From Variovorax sp. Root411 (GTDB lineage: Bacteria; Pseudomonadota; Gammaproteobacteria; Burkholderiales; Burkholderiaceae_C), in NCBI RefSeq assembly GCF_001425205.1, contig NZ_LMDW01000021.1, positions 41,336 through 105,335 on the forward strand: a DNA stretch of 64,000 nt. The letters are read 5' to 3'. Position numbers and translations under genes: made by a program. Positions within the stretch are counted from its first letter, which is position 1. Each line of letters starts with the position of its first letter. The notes under the pieces were generated by a model. The model had not been told where the DNA came from and ran no database searches. It saw only the letters and a list, made by a program, of their open reading frames with translations. This document shows, piece after piece, positions 8,895 to 16,106 of the stretch.

Positions 8895-10070
8895 TCAGCC
8901 ACGGTAATAGCGGGTGGGCACGAAAGGCATGGTCGAGACTTCCATCGGCACCGGCTTGCCGCGCACGATGGCCTGGATGCGCGTGCCCGGCTCGGCGAAA
9001 GCGGTGGCCACGTAGCCCATCGCGATGCAGCGGTCGGCGGTGGGGCCAAGCAGGCCGCTGGTGACGAGGCCGATGTCCTGGCCCTCGAACGATTGCAGCA
9101 CCGTGCCGTCGCGCACAGGAATGCGTTCGAGGGCGACGAGGCCCACGCGCTTGCGCTTCAGCGTGTCGTGGTCGGTGTGGCCTGCCGCGCCCACGGTGGC
9201 TGCGGCGAGCTGCGCCAGGATCTTCGCGGCGCCCGGAAAACCGCCTGCGCGCGCGCCGCCGGTGCGGCGCACCTTCTGCATCGCCCAGTTGAGCGAAGCC
9301 TCGATGGGCGTGGTGGTGGTGTCGATGTCGTTGCCATAGAGGCACAGGCCGGCCTCGAGCCGCAGCGAATTGCGCGCGCCGAGGCCGATGGGCTTGACCT
9401 CGGGCTGGGCCAGCAGCAGGCGGGCGAGGGCGTCGGCGTCCTTGGCGGCCACCGAGATCTCGAAGCCGTCCTCGCCGGTGTAGCCGCTGCGGGTGGCGAA
9501 GGCGGGAATGCCGCCGATCTGCACCGCTCCGCCCGTCATGAACACGAAGCGTTCGACGCCGGGCGACAGCCGCGCGAGCGTGGCGGCGGCCTGTGGGCCT
9601 TGCAGTGCAAGCAGGGCGTGGTCGGGCAGGGGCTGCACGTCGCAGCGGGCGCCGATCTTCTGCTGGATGTGCGCTATGTCGGCCACCTTGCAGGCCCCAT
9701 TCACGATCACGAAGATCGAGCCGTGGCCTTCGTTGAAGAACATCAGGTCGTCGAGGATGCCGCCCTCGTCGTTCAGCAGCAGGCCGTAGCGCTGCTTGCC
9801 GGCGGGCAGGTCGATCACGTCGACGGGCATCAGGGTTTCGAAGGCGGCTGCCGCATCGGGCCCGACGAGGCGCAGCTGTCCCATGTGCGAAATGTCGAAC
9901 AGGCCGGCCGCATCGCGCGTGTGCTTGTGCTCGGCCATCAGGCCGGCGGGGTATTGCACCGGCATCGAATAGCCGGCGAAAGGCACCATGCGGGCGCCGA
10001 GCTCCACGTGGAGGTCGTACAGCGGCGTCTTGAGAAGAGGGGCGTCGGAGGGAGCGGAAGAAGCAGCCAC
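8895..10070 (-). CDS. gcvT: Glycine cleavage system aminomethyltransferase, T protein
   Basis: Tetrahydrofolate-dependent T protein, releasing ammonia from the aminomethyl-lipoyl intermediate and making methylene-THF. 391 residues from a GTG start at 10070, which has a GGAG site 7 nt upstream; upstream in-frame codons would run through the riboswitch remnant. Family segments are PLYDLHVELGARMVPFAGY, FDISHMGQ, the folate-site SGYTGEDGFEI and the C-terminal GTRIQAIVRGKPV. First gene of gcvTHP. Its leader should hold a tandem glycine riboswitch; here only the last 26 nt remain (10121-10146), because an integrative element occupies the rest. Confidence 0.96.
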   Translation of the reverse strand: MAASSAPSDAPLLKTPLYDLHVELGARMVPFAGYSMPVQYPAGLMAEHKHTRDAAGLFDISHMGQLRLVGPDAAAAFETLMPVDVIDLPAGKQRYGLLLNDEGGILDDLMFFNEGHGSIFVIVNGACKVADIAHIQQKIGARCDVQPLPDHALLALQGPQAAATLARLSPGVERFVFMTGGAVQIGGIPAFATRSGYTGEDGFEISVAAKDADALARLLLAQPEVKPIGLGARNSLRLEAGLCLYGNDIDTTTTPIEASLNWAMQKVRRTGGARAGGFPGAAKILAQLAAATVGAAGHTDHDTLKRKRVGLVALERIPVRDGTVLQSFEGQDIGLVTSGLLGPTADRCIAMGYVATAFAEPGTRIQAIVRGKPVPMEVSTMPFVPTRYYRG

Positions 10071-10120
10071 GGGGCACTCCAAAGGGGCAGACGAATTCCA
10101 TGGCGCAAGCCATGGGCCAC

Positions 10121-10146
10121 CCCTGCTGTCCGCTTTACCTGAGAGA
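10121..10146 (-). promoter_or_regulatory. Orphaned 3' end of the glycine riboswitch, upstream of gcvT
   Basis: Read on the minus strand this is TCTCTCAGGTAAAGCGGACA followed by GCAGGG. It matches the conserved end of the second glycine aptamer (CTCTCAGGTAAAAGGAC-type in known examples). Its CAGCAGGG pairs over 8 bp, with one G-U, with the 5' P1 strand CCTTGCTG now at 14881-14888. Nothing aptamer-like precedes it, so it cannot bind glycine by itself. It is the piece left on the gcvT side of the insertion. Confidence 0.85.
10138..10146 (+). repeat. Left attachment core (attL-like), CCTGAGAGA
   Basis: Nine-bp sequence identical to 14812-14820. It coincides with the conserved CTCTCAGG of the glycine aptamer read on the other strand, so the core is part of the riboswitch fold itself. 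The exact crossover point within or next to it cannot be read from one sequence. Confidence 0.65.
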
Positions 10147-10206
10147 AGCCGGATAAGGCGTGGGAAGCCGCGTGGATGCCGGATTTCGCCTGTTACAAAA
10201 AGTGAT

Positions 10207-10229
10207 GTGCCCCCAACTTGTACCCCCCA
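10207..10229 (+). promoter_or_regulatory. Probable arm-type integrase sites, left end
   Basis: GTGCCCCCAA (10207-10216) and GTACCCCCCA (10220-10229) are two related decamers 13 bp apart, directly before the integrase gene. The second is repeated exactly at 14677-14686 near the right end. Paired, same-sense repeats inside both ends are expected for the arm-binding domain of this integrase class and could also allow the integrase to repress itself. Confidence 0.5.
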
Positions 10230-10241
10230 CCATAAACACGA

Positions 10242-11540
10242 ATGAATCGTATGAAACTTTCCGATATCACTATTCGTAATGGGTTGGCTGTTGGTAAGCA
10301 CGCCGATGGAGGTGGACTTTACCTTGAAGTCACCAAGACCGGCAGCCGGTACTGGCGCGCGAAATACCGCGTCGGCGGGGTTGAGAAAAAGCTGGCCTAC
10401 GGTGTCTACCCCGATGTGTCGCTGAAGACTGCCCGCGAGAAGCACAGGGCGTCGAAGGCAATATTGGCAGAGGGCGAGGACCCCGGCGCGGAACGCAAAA
10501 GGGAGAAGGCTCGGATCAAGGAGAAAGTCGAACTCGAGGCGAACAGCACCTTTCAGATCGTGGCACTTGAGTGGTTGGCGAAGACGGCGGGAAGGCGCGA
10601 GAAGGTCACGCAGAACGCGATAAAGGCATTCCTGGACCATGACATCCTCCCATATATCGGAAGGATGCACGTTGCCTCCCTCACGCCGCGCGACATCCTG
10701 CGCAAGGTGATCAATCGCATTGAGGAGCGCGGCTCGACTACGACAGCGCGCAGATGCCTGCAAATCTGCGGCAAGGTGTTCCGCTATGCCGTTGTGACCG
10801 GACGTGCCGAGCGTGACCCAACCACCGACCTGAGCGACGCTATCTCCTCACAGAAGACCCACCACCATCCGGCCATCATCGATCCGAAGGGTGTGGGCGC
10901 GCTGCTGCGCTCCATCGACGCGCACGCGGGCCACCCCAGCGTTCGCTTTGCGCTCAAGCTCCTCACGCTGACCTTCGTCCGTCCCGGCGAGCTGCGCGCG
11001 ACGGAATGGGCGGAGATCGACTTCGACGCTGCGGAGTGGCGCATACCGGCCAAGAGGATGAAGATGCGAGTCGGCCATATCGTGCCGCTGTCGAGGCAGG
11101 CAATCGCCGCATTCAAGAGCATGCAGGTTCTGAGCGACGGCAAGCGCTATGTGTTCCCGAATGCCAGGGACCCGCAGAAGTGCCTGAGCGCTACCGCCAT
11201 CAACAAGGCGCTGCATCGCATGGGCTATGGAGACGCCCATACGGGGCACGGGTTCCGCGCGATGGCCCGCACGATCCTGGACGAGGTATTGGAGGAGCGG
11301 GTCGACCTGATTGAGCATCAGCTCGCGCACTTAGTAAAGGATGCCAATGGCCGCGCCTACAACCGTACCGCGCATTTGCCGCAACGCCGCGAGATGATGC
11401 AGCGCTGGGCCGACTACCTTGACCAGTTGCGCAACAGCGAGGATGAGGCGCCTCGCTCGCTCATCGCTGGCCGCACCTTGCGTACCTTGGTGGGCGGAAG
11501 AACGCACCTTGTCGTCCGGCGGCGAAGGTTTCCTACCTAA
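10242..11540 (+). CDS. Tyrosine-type site-specific integrase (P4-like, Arm-DNA-bind_3/DUF4102)
   Basis: A 432-residue recombinase. Residues 1-90 form the DUF4102 arm-binding domain (KLSDITIRNG start, ADGGGLYLEV, YRVGGVEKKLAYGVYPDVSL). About 105-200 is the SAM-like core-binding domain. The catalytic domain has Arg247 in FVRPGELRATEW, a lysine near 271-273, H336-x2-R339 in HGFRAMART, a second histidine in EHQLAH near 359-363 and the nucleophile Tyr373 in GRAYNRT. All needed residues are present. There is no strong ribosome binding site before the ATG at 10242; M4 at 10251 is an alternative. About 30 basic residues extend beyond the usual end. It starts about 95 bp inside the attL-like core, the usual place for an element integrase. 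Confidence 0.93.
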   Translation: MNRMKLSDITIRNGLAVGKHADGGGLYLEVTKTGSRYWRAKYRVGGVEKKLAYGVYPDVSLKTAREKHRASKAILAEGEDPGAERKREKARIKEKVELEANSTFQIVALEWLAKTAGRREKVTQNAIKAFLDHDILPYIGRMHVASLTPRDILRKVINRIEERGSTTTARRCLQICGKVFRYAVVTGRAERDPTTDLSDAISSQKTHHHPAIIDPKGVGALLRSIDAHAGHPSVRFALKLLTLTFVRPGELRATEWAEIDFDAAEWRIPAKRMKMRVGHIVPLSRQAIAAFKSMQVLSDGKRYVFPNARDPQKCLSATAINKALHRMGYGDAHTGHGFRAMARTILDEVLEERVDLIEHQLAHLVKDANGRAYNRTAHLPQRREMMQRWADYLDQLRNSEDEAPRSLIAGRTLRTLVGGRTHLVVRRRRFPT

Positions 11541-11666
11541 GCAATGCGCGCACTAATCGGAGAAGGCCGGGACGATTCTCGCGATGCAGTGGACCACTCC
11601 AGCACGAACTGCAGGTCATTCAGCCGCTTTCGAGTAGGCTACTGCCATGACCTCGTCCCTAAGACT

Positions 11667-12563
11667 ATGAATGATCTATACAACTTGCTGCGCGAGGATG
11701 CTCTGCAGCTGTCCAGTGAGTTCCGTAAGGCATCAATTCAAGGGCGTGGCACCTCGCAGGAGATTGCGGAATTCCGGGAAAACGCTGTTCAGGCATTCTT
11801 ATCGCGTTATTTCCCTTTTCCGCATCGAATCGCCAAAGGCAAGGTGCGTGATTCGTATGGAAGCATCGCCGCATCCATAGATTGCATAATTTGTGCGCCA
11901 AATCATCCGTACACGGTTAGCGCTAAGGACAAATTCAGCCTTTTGCTGGCCGAAGGTGTGGATTCCGTCGTGGAGGTCAAACCCAACATCGCTGATAGAG
12001 CAGAACTTCACCGCGCCCTCGAACAGGGGCTAACTGTAAAGAAGCTGCGACGAGCGACTACCTCACTTCTCCATGATTTTCATCCGCTATCGGAGTGGGC
12101 GAAGCGTGTGCCTTTTGGCGTATTCGCGATGCAATGCAAAGCGTCGCCAATCGAAACGGGATTTGAGATCCTGGAGTTCTACGCAGATCGCGGCACGGAC
12201 CCGGTCGATCAGGCGGATTTCATCGTCGTAAATGATGTGTGTGTCTTCTCCAACTTTGTCGATGCGTCGCTCAATCCGTGGAATTTAAATAGCAGCTATC
12301 CGAACAAAGTTGGATGGTTCTATGAGGGGTGGGGCGGGGATAGCTTGGTGGGTTTCTTGTGCAAACTGCATCGAGTAGCACATGCCAGCATCAAGATGCA
12401 AGAAGACGTCTTACCGCGGTACCTTACTCCGCCTGCAGAAGCGAGATTCAAGGTAGTTGATCTTGCGTACAAGTACGGCATCTATAGCGAGTGTCGCAAG
12501 CAGGCTGGATTCGATGCTCTTGAGGCGCAGCGTATCCTTCGGGCGATGGCTGAAGGGAGCTAA
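11667..12563 (+). CDS. DUF6602-like protein, possible PD-(D/E)xK nuclease fold
   Basis: 298 residues. The N-terminal half has the layout of DUF6602 proteins: a helix with a conserved F-R-x2-A region, a LSRYFPFPHRIAKGKV segment, then strands holding D72 (SIDCIICAP) and E103-x-K105 (SVVEVKPN). That D...E-x-K spacing is the signature of the PD-(D/E)xK restriction-nuclease fold. The C-terminal half (from about residue 150) is of unknown family. Base composition is much lower in GC than the chromosome, consistent with transfer. No clear ribosome binding site precedes the ATG at 11667; an in-frame ATG at 11544 exists but adds an unlikely leader. It is convergent with the DUF262 gene. The assignment rests on motif layout only. 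Confidence 0.55.
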   Translation: MNDLYNLLREDALQLSSEFRKASIQGRGTSQEIAEFRENAVQAFLSRYFPFPHRIAKGKVRDSYGSIAASIDCIICAPNHPYTVSAKDKFSLLLAEGVDSVVEVKPNIADRAELHRALEQGLTVKKLRRATTSLLHDFHPLSEWAKRVPFGVFAMQCKASPIETGFEILEFYADRGTDPVDQADFIVVNDVCVFSNFVDASLNPWNLNSSYPNKVGWFYEGWGGDSLVGFLCKLHRVAHASIKMQEDVLPRYLTPPAEARFKVVDLAYKYGIYSECRKQAGFDALEAQRILRAMAEGS

Positions 12564-12614
12564 CAGCAGCGCGTTTGCGCGGTTTTGCACAAAGTGCCTG
12601 ATGTCGCCGCGGCG

Positions 12615-12638
12615 CTCGCGCACTTGGTGAAGGATGCC
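12615..12638 (+). repeat. 24-bp fragment matching the 3' part of the integrase gene
   Basis: 22 of 24 bases match 11322-11345, inside the integrase codons for the active-site segment LAHLVKDA. Here it lies in the 116-bp gap between the two convergent cargo genes and is not part of a recognisable gene, although the conceptual translation also reads LAHLVKDAS. It looks like the remains of a second integrase end, or of a rearrangement when the cargo was assembled. Confidence 0.5.
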
Positions 12639-12679
12639 TCGATACACGAACGCGTCCAAGAAGCCTCGTTTGTGGGCGG

Positions 12680-14485
12680 CTACATCCCCGCTAAGAAGCG
12701 CTTGAATAGCTCTCCATACTGGGCGGCCGGCACCTCCGCCAGTTGGTTCCCATGCCGCACATAGAAGACGTTATTGAAGTTCGAGGGCTCTTCCTGCGCC
12801 TGGGCCTCAAAGACATAAACGGTCTTGTCATAGTAGCGAACCGACTTCACGTTGCGAGCAACATAGTCTCTCAACGGTTCAGACAGCGCCGACCTCTTGA
12901 TTCGCGAAGTCAGCTCCATGAATAGATCATCGAGCGAGCGGCCCAGCGCCTTTGCCTCGTGCTCAACGCCGGTGATAAAGAATCTCTCAAATGGCTTGGC
13001 GTCTACTCCGTAGAGTTGTGTCACCCGTTCCGCATCGGCGCCGGTGTCGGCGACGCCAACAAGAACGTATCCGCGCACTCCCTTTCGGATGTTGGCAATG
13101 CCAGCCAGCGTTTTCAGGATTTTGTCGAAGCTGTCCTCATCAAAAGTGTGTTTGCCGTCAAGTCGAAGGAACCCCTGCTTGAAATCGTAGGCCGCTTGCT
13201 CCGTATACGACTGCGTGAGGATGTTTTCCATCTGCGTGATCCAACGCACCTGAGCCGGATCGTAGGCCTTGGCGGGGCCGAAAGCGGGGCCATAGACACC
13301 CGCGGCTCCGTTCACCAGATTGGCTCGGTCCTCCGCTCCCCAACGGCCACCCTCCGGCACTTGGATCTGCTTCCCACTGCCGTCCAACAGCTTGGCCAGC
13401 TGATCCTGATCAACAACCTCTTGGTTCTGAACCACCATCAGCTTGTGAAGCGCGAGGAAAACCACCTGAAAATACCGCGGCGCCCTCGGTGGCTGGTCAC
13501 CCAGCAGCAATTGACCCAGCGTGCGGCCAGATCGATTGAGGGTTATCTTGAGCTGATCCAGAACCCGTTGAAAGTCCGCCGTAGCAACTTCGGTCGTGAT
13601 TTTCTGAGTGGCCAACTCGATTTGCGCGTGCCTCTGTTGCTGCGGTTCTCCCTCGCTGTATCCGAAGAAGTCATCAAGTACCTCGCTGCGCGACGGCGGT
13701 TTCGGCTCCAGAAGCATGAACGCCAAGATGTCGGCGATGATTTCCTCATCCCTCGACTCCCGCACTTGTTCCTTGGTCAGGACGCCTTGCTTGATCCAGA
13801 AGACCTCGTCCACGTCGATGCCGTAAGGCAGCTCTCGGTTGGTGATCGAGATTTTTTTCATCTCGTTCAGCGGCAGTTCATCCGAGGCCGAAACGTCGCC
13901 TCGCACCTTGGCGGCGATGTAGCGAACCGCTTGAGCAAAGTGACCGGTCGAGCCCGCAATTCGAAGTTCTTGCCGCGAGAGCTTCCGACCTCCCGAGTTG
14001 ATTCGACGAAAAACCTCGTCCACGTCTCCATCTCCGGCGAACTCGTAGATCGAAAGCGGCACGGTATACGAGGCAATCTGCACACATGCGTCTCGGGAAA
14101 GAAGGGGCTCACGCTGCACAAGCTTTCCTGCATCCAAGAGAGCCTTCGTTTCAGCCATCGTGTTCAGGTCGAAAAAGCGCCCGTCTACGCCGTACTCGTT
14201 TTCGATGTACCCAAAGACCGCATTCAAGCGTTGCATGCCATCAATGATTTCGAATTGGGTGGGGCCGGCGCCTGTCGCCTTGCGCTCGGCTAGGAGCACG
14301 ATGGGCACCGGGTATCCGTTGATGATCGAGTCGATGAAGCTGCGCTTCTCCTCGAGCGACCAGACCAGCTTGCGCTGGTACCGACGATTCACGATGTACC
14401 GCCAAGCTTGGTAGTTCCCGAAGATGCGTTCGACGGACTCCCCCTTGACGGTAAGGTCCTGCCTAGCCTTCTGTGCTTCGACCAT
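12680..14485 (-). CDS. DUF262 protein fused to a C-terminal AlbA_2/Schlafen-like domain
   Basis: 601 residues. Residues about 15-110 are a DUF262 (ParB-like/GmrS-like) domain: NRRYQRKLVWSLEEKRSFID, PVPIVLL and the signature EIIDGMQRL (D82). FRRINSGGRKLSRQELR follows, typical of DUF262. The middle is helical. Residues about 433-590 resemble the AlbA_2 (Schlafen-like) domain: YDFKQGF, ILKTLAGIANI and YVLVGVADTG. DUF262 proteins are frequent in anti-phage systems such as GmrSD; the usual DUF1524 nuclease is absent. The ATG at 14485 follows AAGGAAAT. The displaced glycine riboswitch lies upstream on the same strand, about 320 bp away. Confidence 0.75.
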   Translation of the reverse strand: MVEAQKARQDLTVKGESVERIFGNYQAWRYIVNRRYQRKLVWSLEEKRSFIDSIINGYPVPIVLLAERKATGAGPTQFEIIDGMQRLNAVFGYIENEYGVDGRFFDLNTMAETKALLDAGKLVQREPLLSRDACVQIASYTVPLSIYEFAGDGDVDEVFRRINSGGRKLSRQELRIAGSTGHFAQAVRYIAAKVRGDVSASDELPLNEMKKISITNRELPYGIDVDEVFWIKQGVLTKEQVRESRDEEIIADILAFMLLEPKPPSRSEVLDDFFGYSEGEPQQQRHAQIELATQKITTEVATADFQRVLDQLKITLNRSGRTLGQLLLGDQPPRAPRYFQVVFLALHKLMVVQNQEVVDQDQLAKLLDGSGKQIQVPEGGRWGAEDRANLVNGAAGVYGPAFGPAKAYDPAQVRWITQMENILTQSYTEQAAYDFKQGFLRLDGKHTFDEDSFDKILKTLAGIANIRKGVRGYVLVGVADTGADAERVTQLYGVDAKPFERFFITGVEHEAKALGRSLDDLFMELTSRIKRSALSEPLRDYVARNVKSVRYYDKTVYVFEAQAQEEPSNFNNVFYVRHGNQLAEVPAAQYGELFKRFLAGM

Positions 14486-14766
14486 GGGTTGATTTCCTTG
14501 CTGTATATCGCTAGCGTAGCCGATTGCAGTCGTTGCAACTGGACCTGACTGAAGGGACCACATCTGCGAAACGCCAGGGGCGCGGCGTCGGGAGATTGCG
14601 TGGATTCAATGGCGCGTCACCGGCCAACAGGACGAGATGCCCCCTTGCCCCCGGCAAGGAGAAAGAGCCCCAGAAAGTACCCCCCAATACGACCGATTCA
14701 ATCCTATAGATCGTGAAACGTAGTACTCCCAAGTGCTTTCCCACAGAGGGAAACGTAGAGGATTTT
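14486..14766. other. Non-coding right end of the integrative element
   Basis: The gene-free stretch between the DUF262 start and the right repeat cluster. It holds an arm-like GTACCCCCCA (14677-14686), a short GC-rich hairpin around 14645-14660 (CTTGCC, 3-nt loop, GGCAAG) with no T run, and presumably the promoter of the DUF262 gene. I see no convincing ORF; those present lack ribosome binding sites and coding bias. Confidence 0.5.
14677..14686 (+). repeat. GTACCCCCCA repeat, right end
   Basis: Exact copy of 10220-10229 in the same orientation. Probably an arm-type binding site for the integrase. Confidence 0.5.
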
Positions 14767-14801
14767 TGGACGGGGTTGGACGGGGATGGACTGTATCGGA
14801 C
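14767..14801. repeat. Four GGAC repeats with exact 10-bp period beside the right core
   Basis: GGAC occurs at 14768, 14778, 14788 and 14798, each preceded by T or another near-match base (TGGAC three times, CGGAC once). The spacing puts all four on one face of the helix, 11 bp from the CCTGAGAGA core. This is the expected look of an integrase or excisionase binding array, and it has no copy at the left end. Confidence 0.55.
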
Positions 14802-14990
14802 AGCTTGCTTGCCTGAGAGATTCGCCCCACGATCGGGGTTTGCTCCTTCGGTGGGCCGTTACTTGGCAACGGCCTCTCTCCAGCAAGGAAGCACCGGTGT
14901 TCACCAGTGCCTTGTCAGTCCTTTTGCCTGAGCGTTCGGGAATCCCCTGCGCCTTCGGCGGCCCCGGCATGCGGGGCTCTCTCCTGACCC
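14802..14990 (-). ncRNA. Tandem glycine riboswitch, split by the integrative element
   Basis: Read on the minus strand. Aptamer 1 spans about 14990-14918: GGAGAGAGCC, GCCGCCGAAGGCGCA, then GCTCAGGCAAAAGGACTGAC. A short linker follows. Aptamer 2 starts at CCTTGCTGGAGAGAGGCC (from 14888), with CCACCGAAGGAGCAAACC and ATCTCTCAGGCAAGC. These match the two-aptamer glycine riboswitch that normally precedes gcvT. The native 3' strand of P1 in aptamer 2 is missing here and sits at 10121-10128. A substitute AGCAAG directly after CTCTCAGGCA could pair with part of the 5' strand, but the conserved spacer of about 9 nt is cut to 2, so aptamer 2 is probably weakened. Confidence 0.9.
14812..14820 (+). repeat. 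Right attachment core (attR-like), CCTGAGAGA
   Basis: Identical to 10138-10146. Everything to the right belongs to the chromosomal riboswitch; everything to the left is the element. Confidence 0.65.
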
Positions 14991-15040
14991 GGCGAGTGTA
15001 GTGGATCGCGCGGCCCGCAGCCTCGGACTTGCCCTTCACC

Positions 15041-15448
15041 CTATCGCGACCACAGGCGCCATGCCGCGACGCCGACGGCGATCCACACGGCCACGACAAG
15101 CGCGGCGCCATACCGGCTGGTCGGCCTGGCCCCCGACTTCTGCATCCAGTCGTCGGCTTGCCGGCGGCACTCCGCGAGCACCGGCGGCGGAATCAGCCGG
15201 ATCGCCAGCCAGATCAGCCCCGGCAGCAGGAGAACGTCGTCGAGGTAGCCCAGGACCGGGATGAAGTCGGGAATGAGGTCGATCGGGCTGAGCGCGTAGG
15301 CGACCACGAACATGCCCAGTGCCTTGGCATACCACGGGGTGGAGGCATGCCGGCCGGCGAACCACAGCGTGACGCCGTCGCGCTTGACGCGCCGGGCCCA
15401 GGCTCGGAGCCGGGCGGATAGGGGCGGTTTTTCAGGGGTGGAGTCCAC
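15041..15448 (-). CDS. YkvA family protein (DUF1232)
   Basis: A 135-residue small membrane-associated protein. The DUF1232 core is clear: KALGMFVVAYALSPIDLIPD followed by FIPVLGYLDDVLL and LIWLAIRLIP at about residues 45-85. A C-terminal hydrophobic helix lies near residues 115-132. The function of YkvA proteins is not settled. It lies directly upstream of the glycine riboswitch on the same strand. Confidence 0.85.
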   Translation of the reverse strand: MDSTPEKPPLSARLRAWARRVKRDGVTLWFAGRHASTPWYAKALGMFVVAYALSPIDLIPDFIPVLGYLDDVLLLPGLIWLAIRLIPPPVLAECRRQADDWMQKSGARPTSRYGAALVVAVWIAVGVAAWRLWSR

Positions 15449-15493
15449 CTCGCGATGGTGTCACAGGCCGGATTTGCGCCCGTGGTGCGCTCT

Positions 15494-16030
15494 TCAATGA
15501 ACGATTTCAGCCGGCGGCAGCAGCCGGTCGATGCGCTCGCGCAGCGATTCGGCTCGCTCCACCCCGGCGGTTTTCTCGATCTCGGTCAGCATCAGCGCGG
15601 CGATGGTCAGCATGGCCTCGCGGTCGCGGGCTTCTCGCAGGGCATCGCGCATCTGCAGCGCGAACTTCGGGTCGCGCCGCACGAACATTCGCTCGCAGAT
15701 GTCGAACAGGAACATGCGCGTGGTGGCAAGCGAGCGCTTGCCGTCGAAGGTATCGGCCGAGGTGGGGAGGCGGATCGGTTCGTCGGCGGGGATCGGCGCG
15801 GGCTGGGCGGGTGCCGGTGCGCCCGCGGCCTGCGGGTTCTGCAGATAGCCCCGCTGCACCAGCGCCTGGATCGCCAGTTCGGCTTCACGCCGGTCGGGGA
15901 ACAGCGCGCTGAAGTCGGTCAACGAGCGCCGGCCGTCGGCCATCAGCAGCAGCGCGCGCTCGCGCTGGCTGAGCGTGCGCTGCCCGGCCTGGAGTTCGTC
16001 GCGCGCCTTGTCGGTCTTGGTGGGAAACAT
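15494..16030 (-). CDS. Hypothetical protein, helical, regulator-like N-terminus
   Basis: 178 residues. The first 75 residues (TLSQRERALLLMADGRRSLT, then ALFPDRREAELAIQALVQRG) read like a winged-helix-type DUF seen in Burkholderiales proteins of unknown role. A Pro/Ala-rich linker (PAPAQPAPIPADEP) and a helical C-terminal half follow. The ATG at 16030 is preferred over 16075 because the longer start adds an untypical leader. No catalytic motif is visible. It is probably an independent unit between YkvA and the TRAP genes. Confidence 0.55.
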   Translation of the reverse strand: MFPTKTDKARDELQAGQRTLSQRERALLLMADGRRSLTDFSALFPDRREAELAIQALVQRGYLQNPQAAGAPAPAQPAPIPADEPIRLPTSADTFDGKRSLATTRMFLFDICERMFVRRDPKFALQMRDALREARDREAMLTIAALMLTEIEKTAGVERAESLRERIDRLLPPAEIVH

Positions 16031-16106
16031 GGCAGCCACAGCTTTGGGGAGTCGAATGCCGAAGCATCGCTGCAAGTGGTGACATCTTCGTGAACCGTTG
16101 CAACGG

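Larger units (their letters stand above)
10138..14820. mobile_element. Integrative element of about 4.7 kb inserted in the glycine riboswitch of gcvTHP
   Basis: Bounded by the direct repeat CCTGAGAGA (10138-10146 and 14812-14820; 12 bp with one mismatch when extended leftward). It carries a P4-type tyrosine integrase at the left end, facing inward, and two cargo genes pointing at each other. The left flank is the 3' end of the second glycine aptamer and the right flank is the rest of the tandem riboswitch, which fixes the insertion point. Cargo GC is visibly lower than in the flanks, especially 11.7-12.6 kb, with codons such as TTA and ATA that are rare elsewhere in the window. There are no replication, conjugation or packaging genes, so movement would depend on the integrase alone or on a helper. 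Confidence 0.85.

Noticed and set aside
12564..12600. Hairpin GCGC-GTTT-GCGC followed by TTTT as terminator between the cargo genes
   Set aside because: The stem is only four pairs; too weak to call.
14590..14700. tRNA or tmRNA gene as the integration target
   Set aside because: No cloverleaf or CCA end near either border; the conserved sequence at both borders belongs to the glycine riboswitch instead.
14760..15000. Hairpins at 14820-14990 as terminators or a CRISPR-like repeat
   Set aside because: The repeated GAGAG/CTCTC and CCGAAGG elements are explained by the two glycine aptamers; there are no regular spacers.
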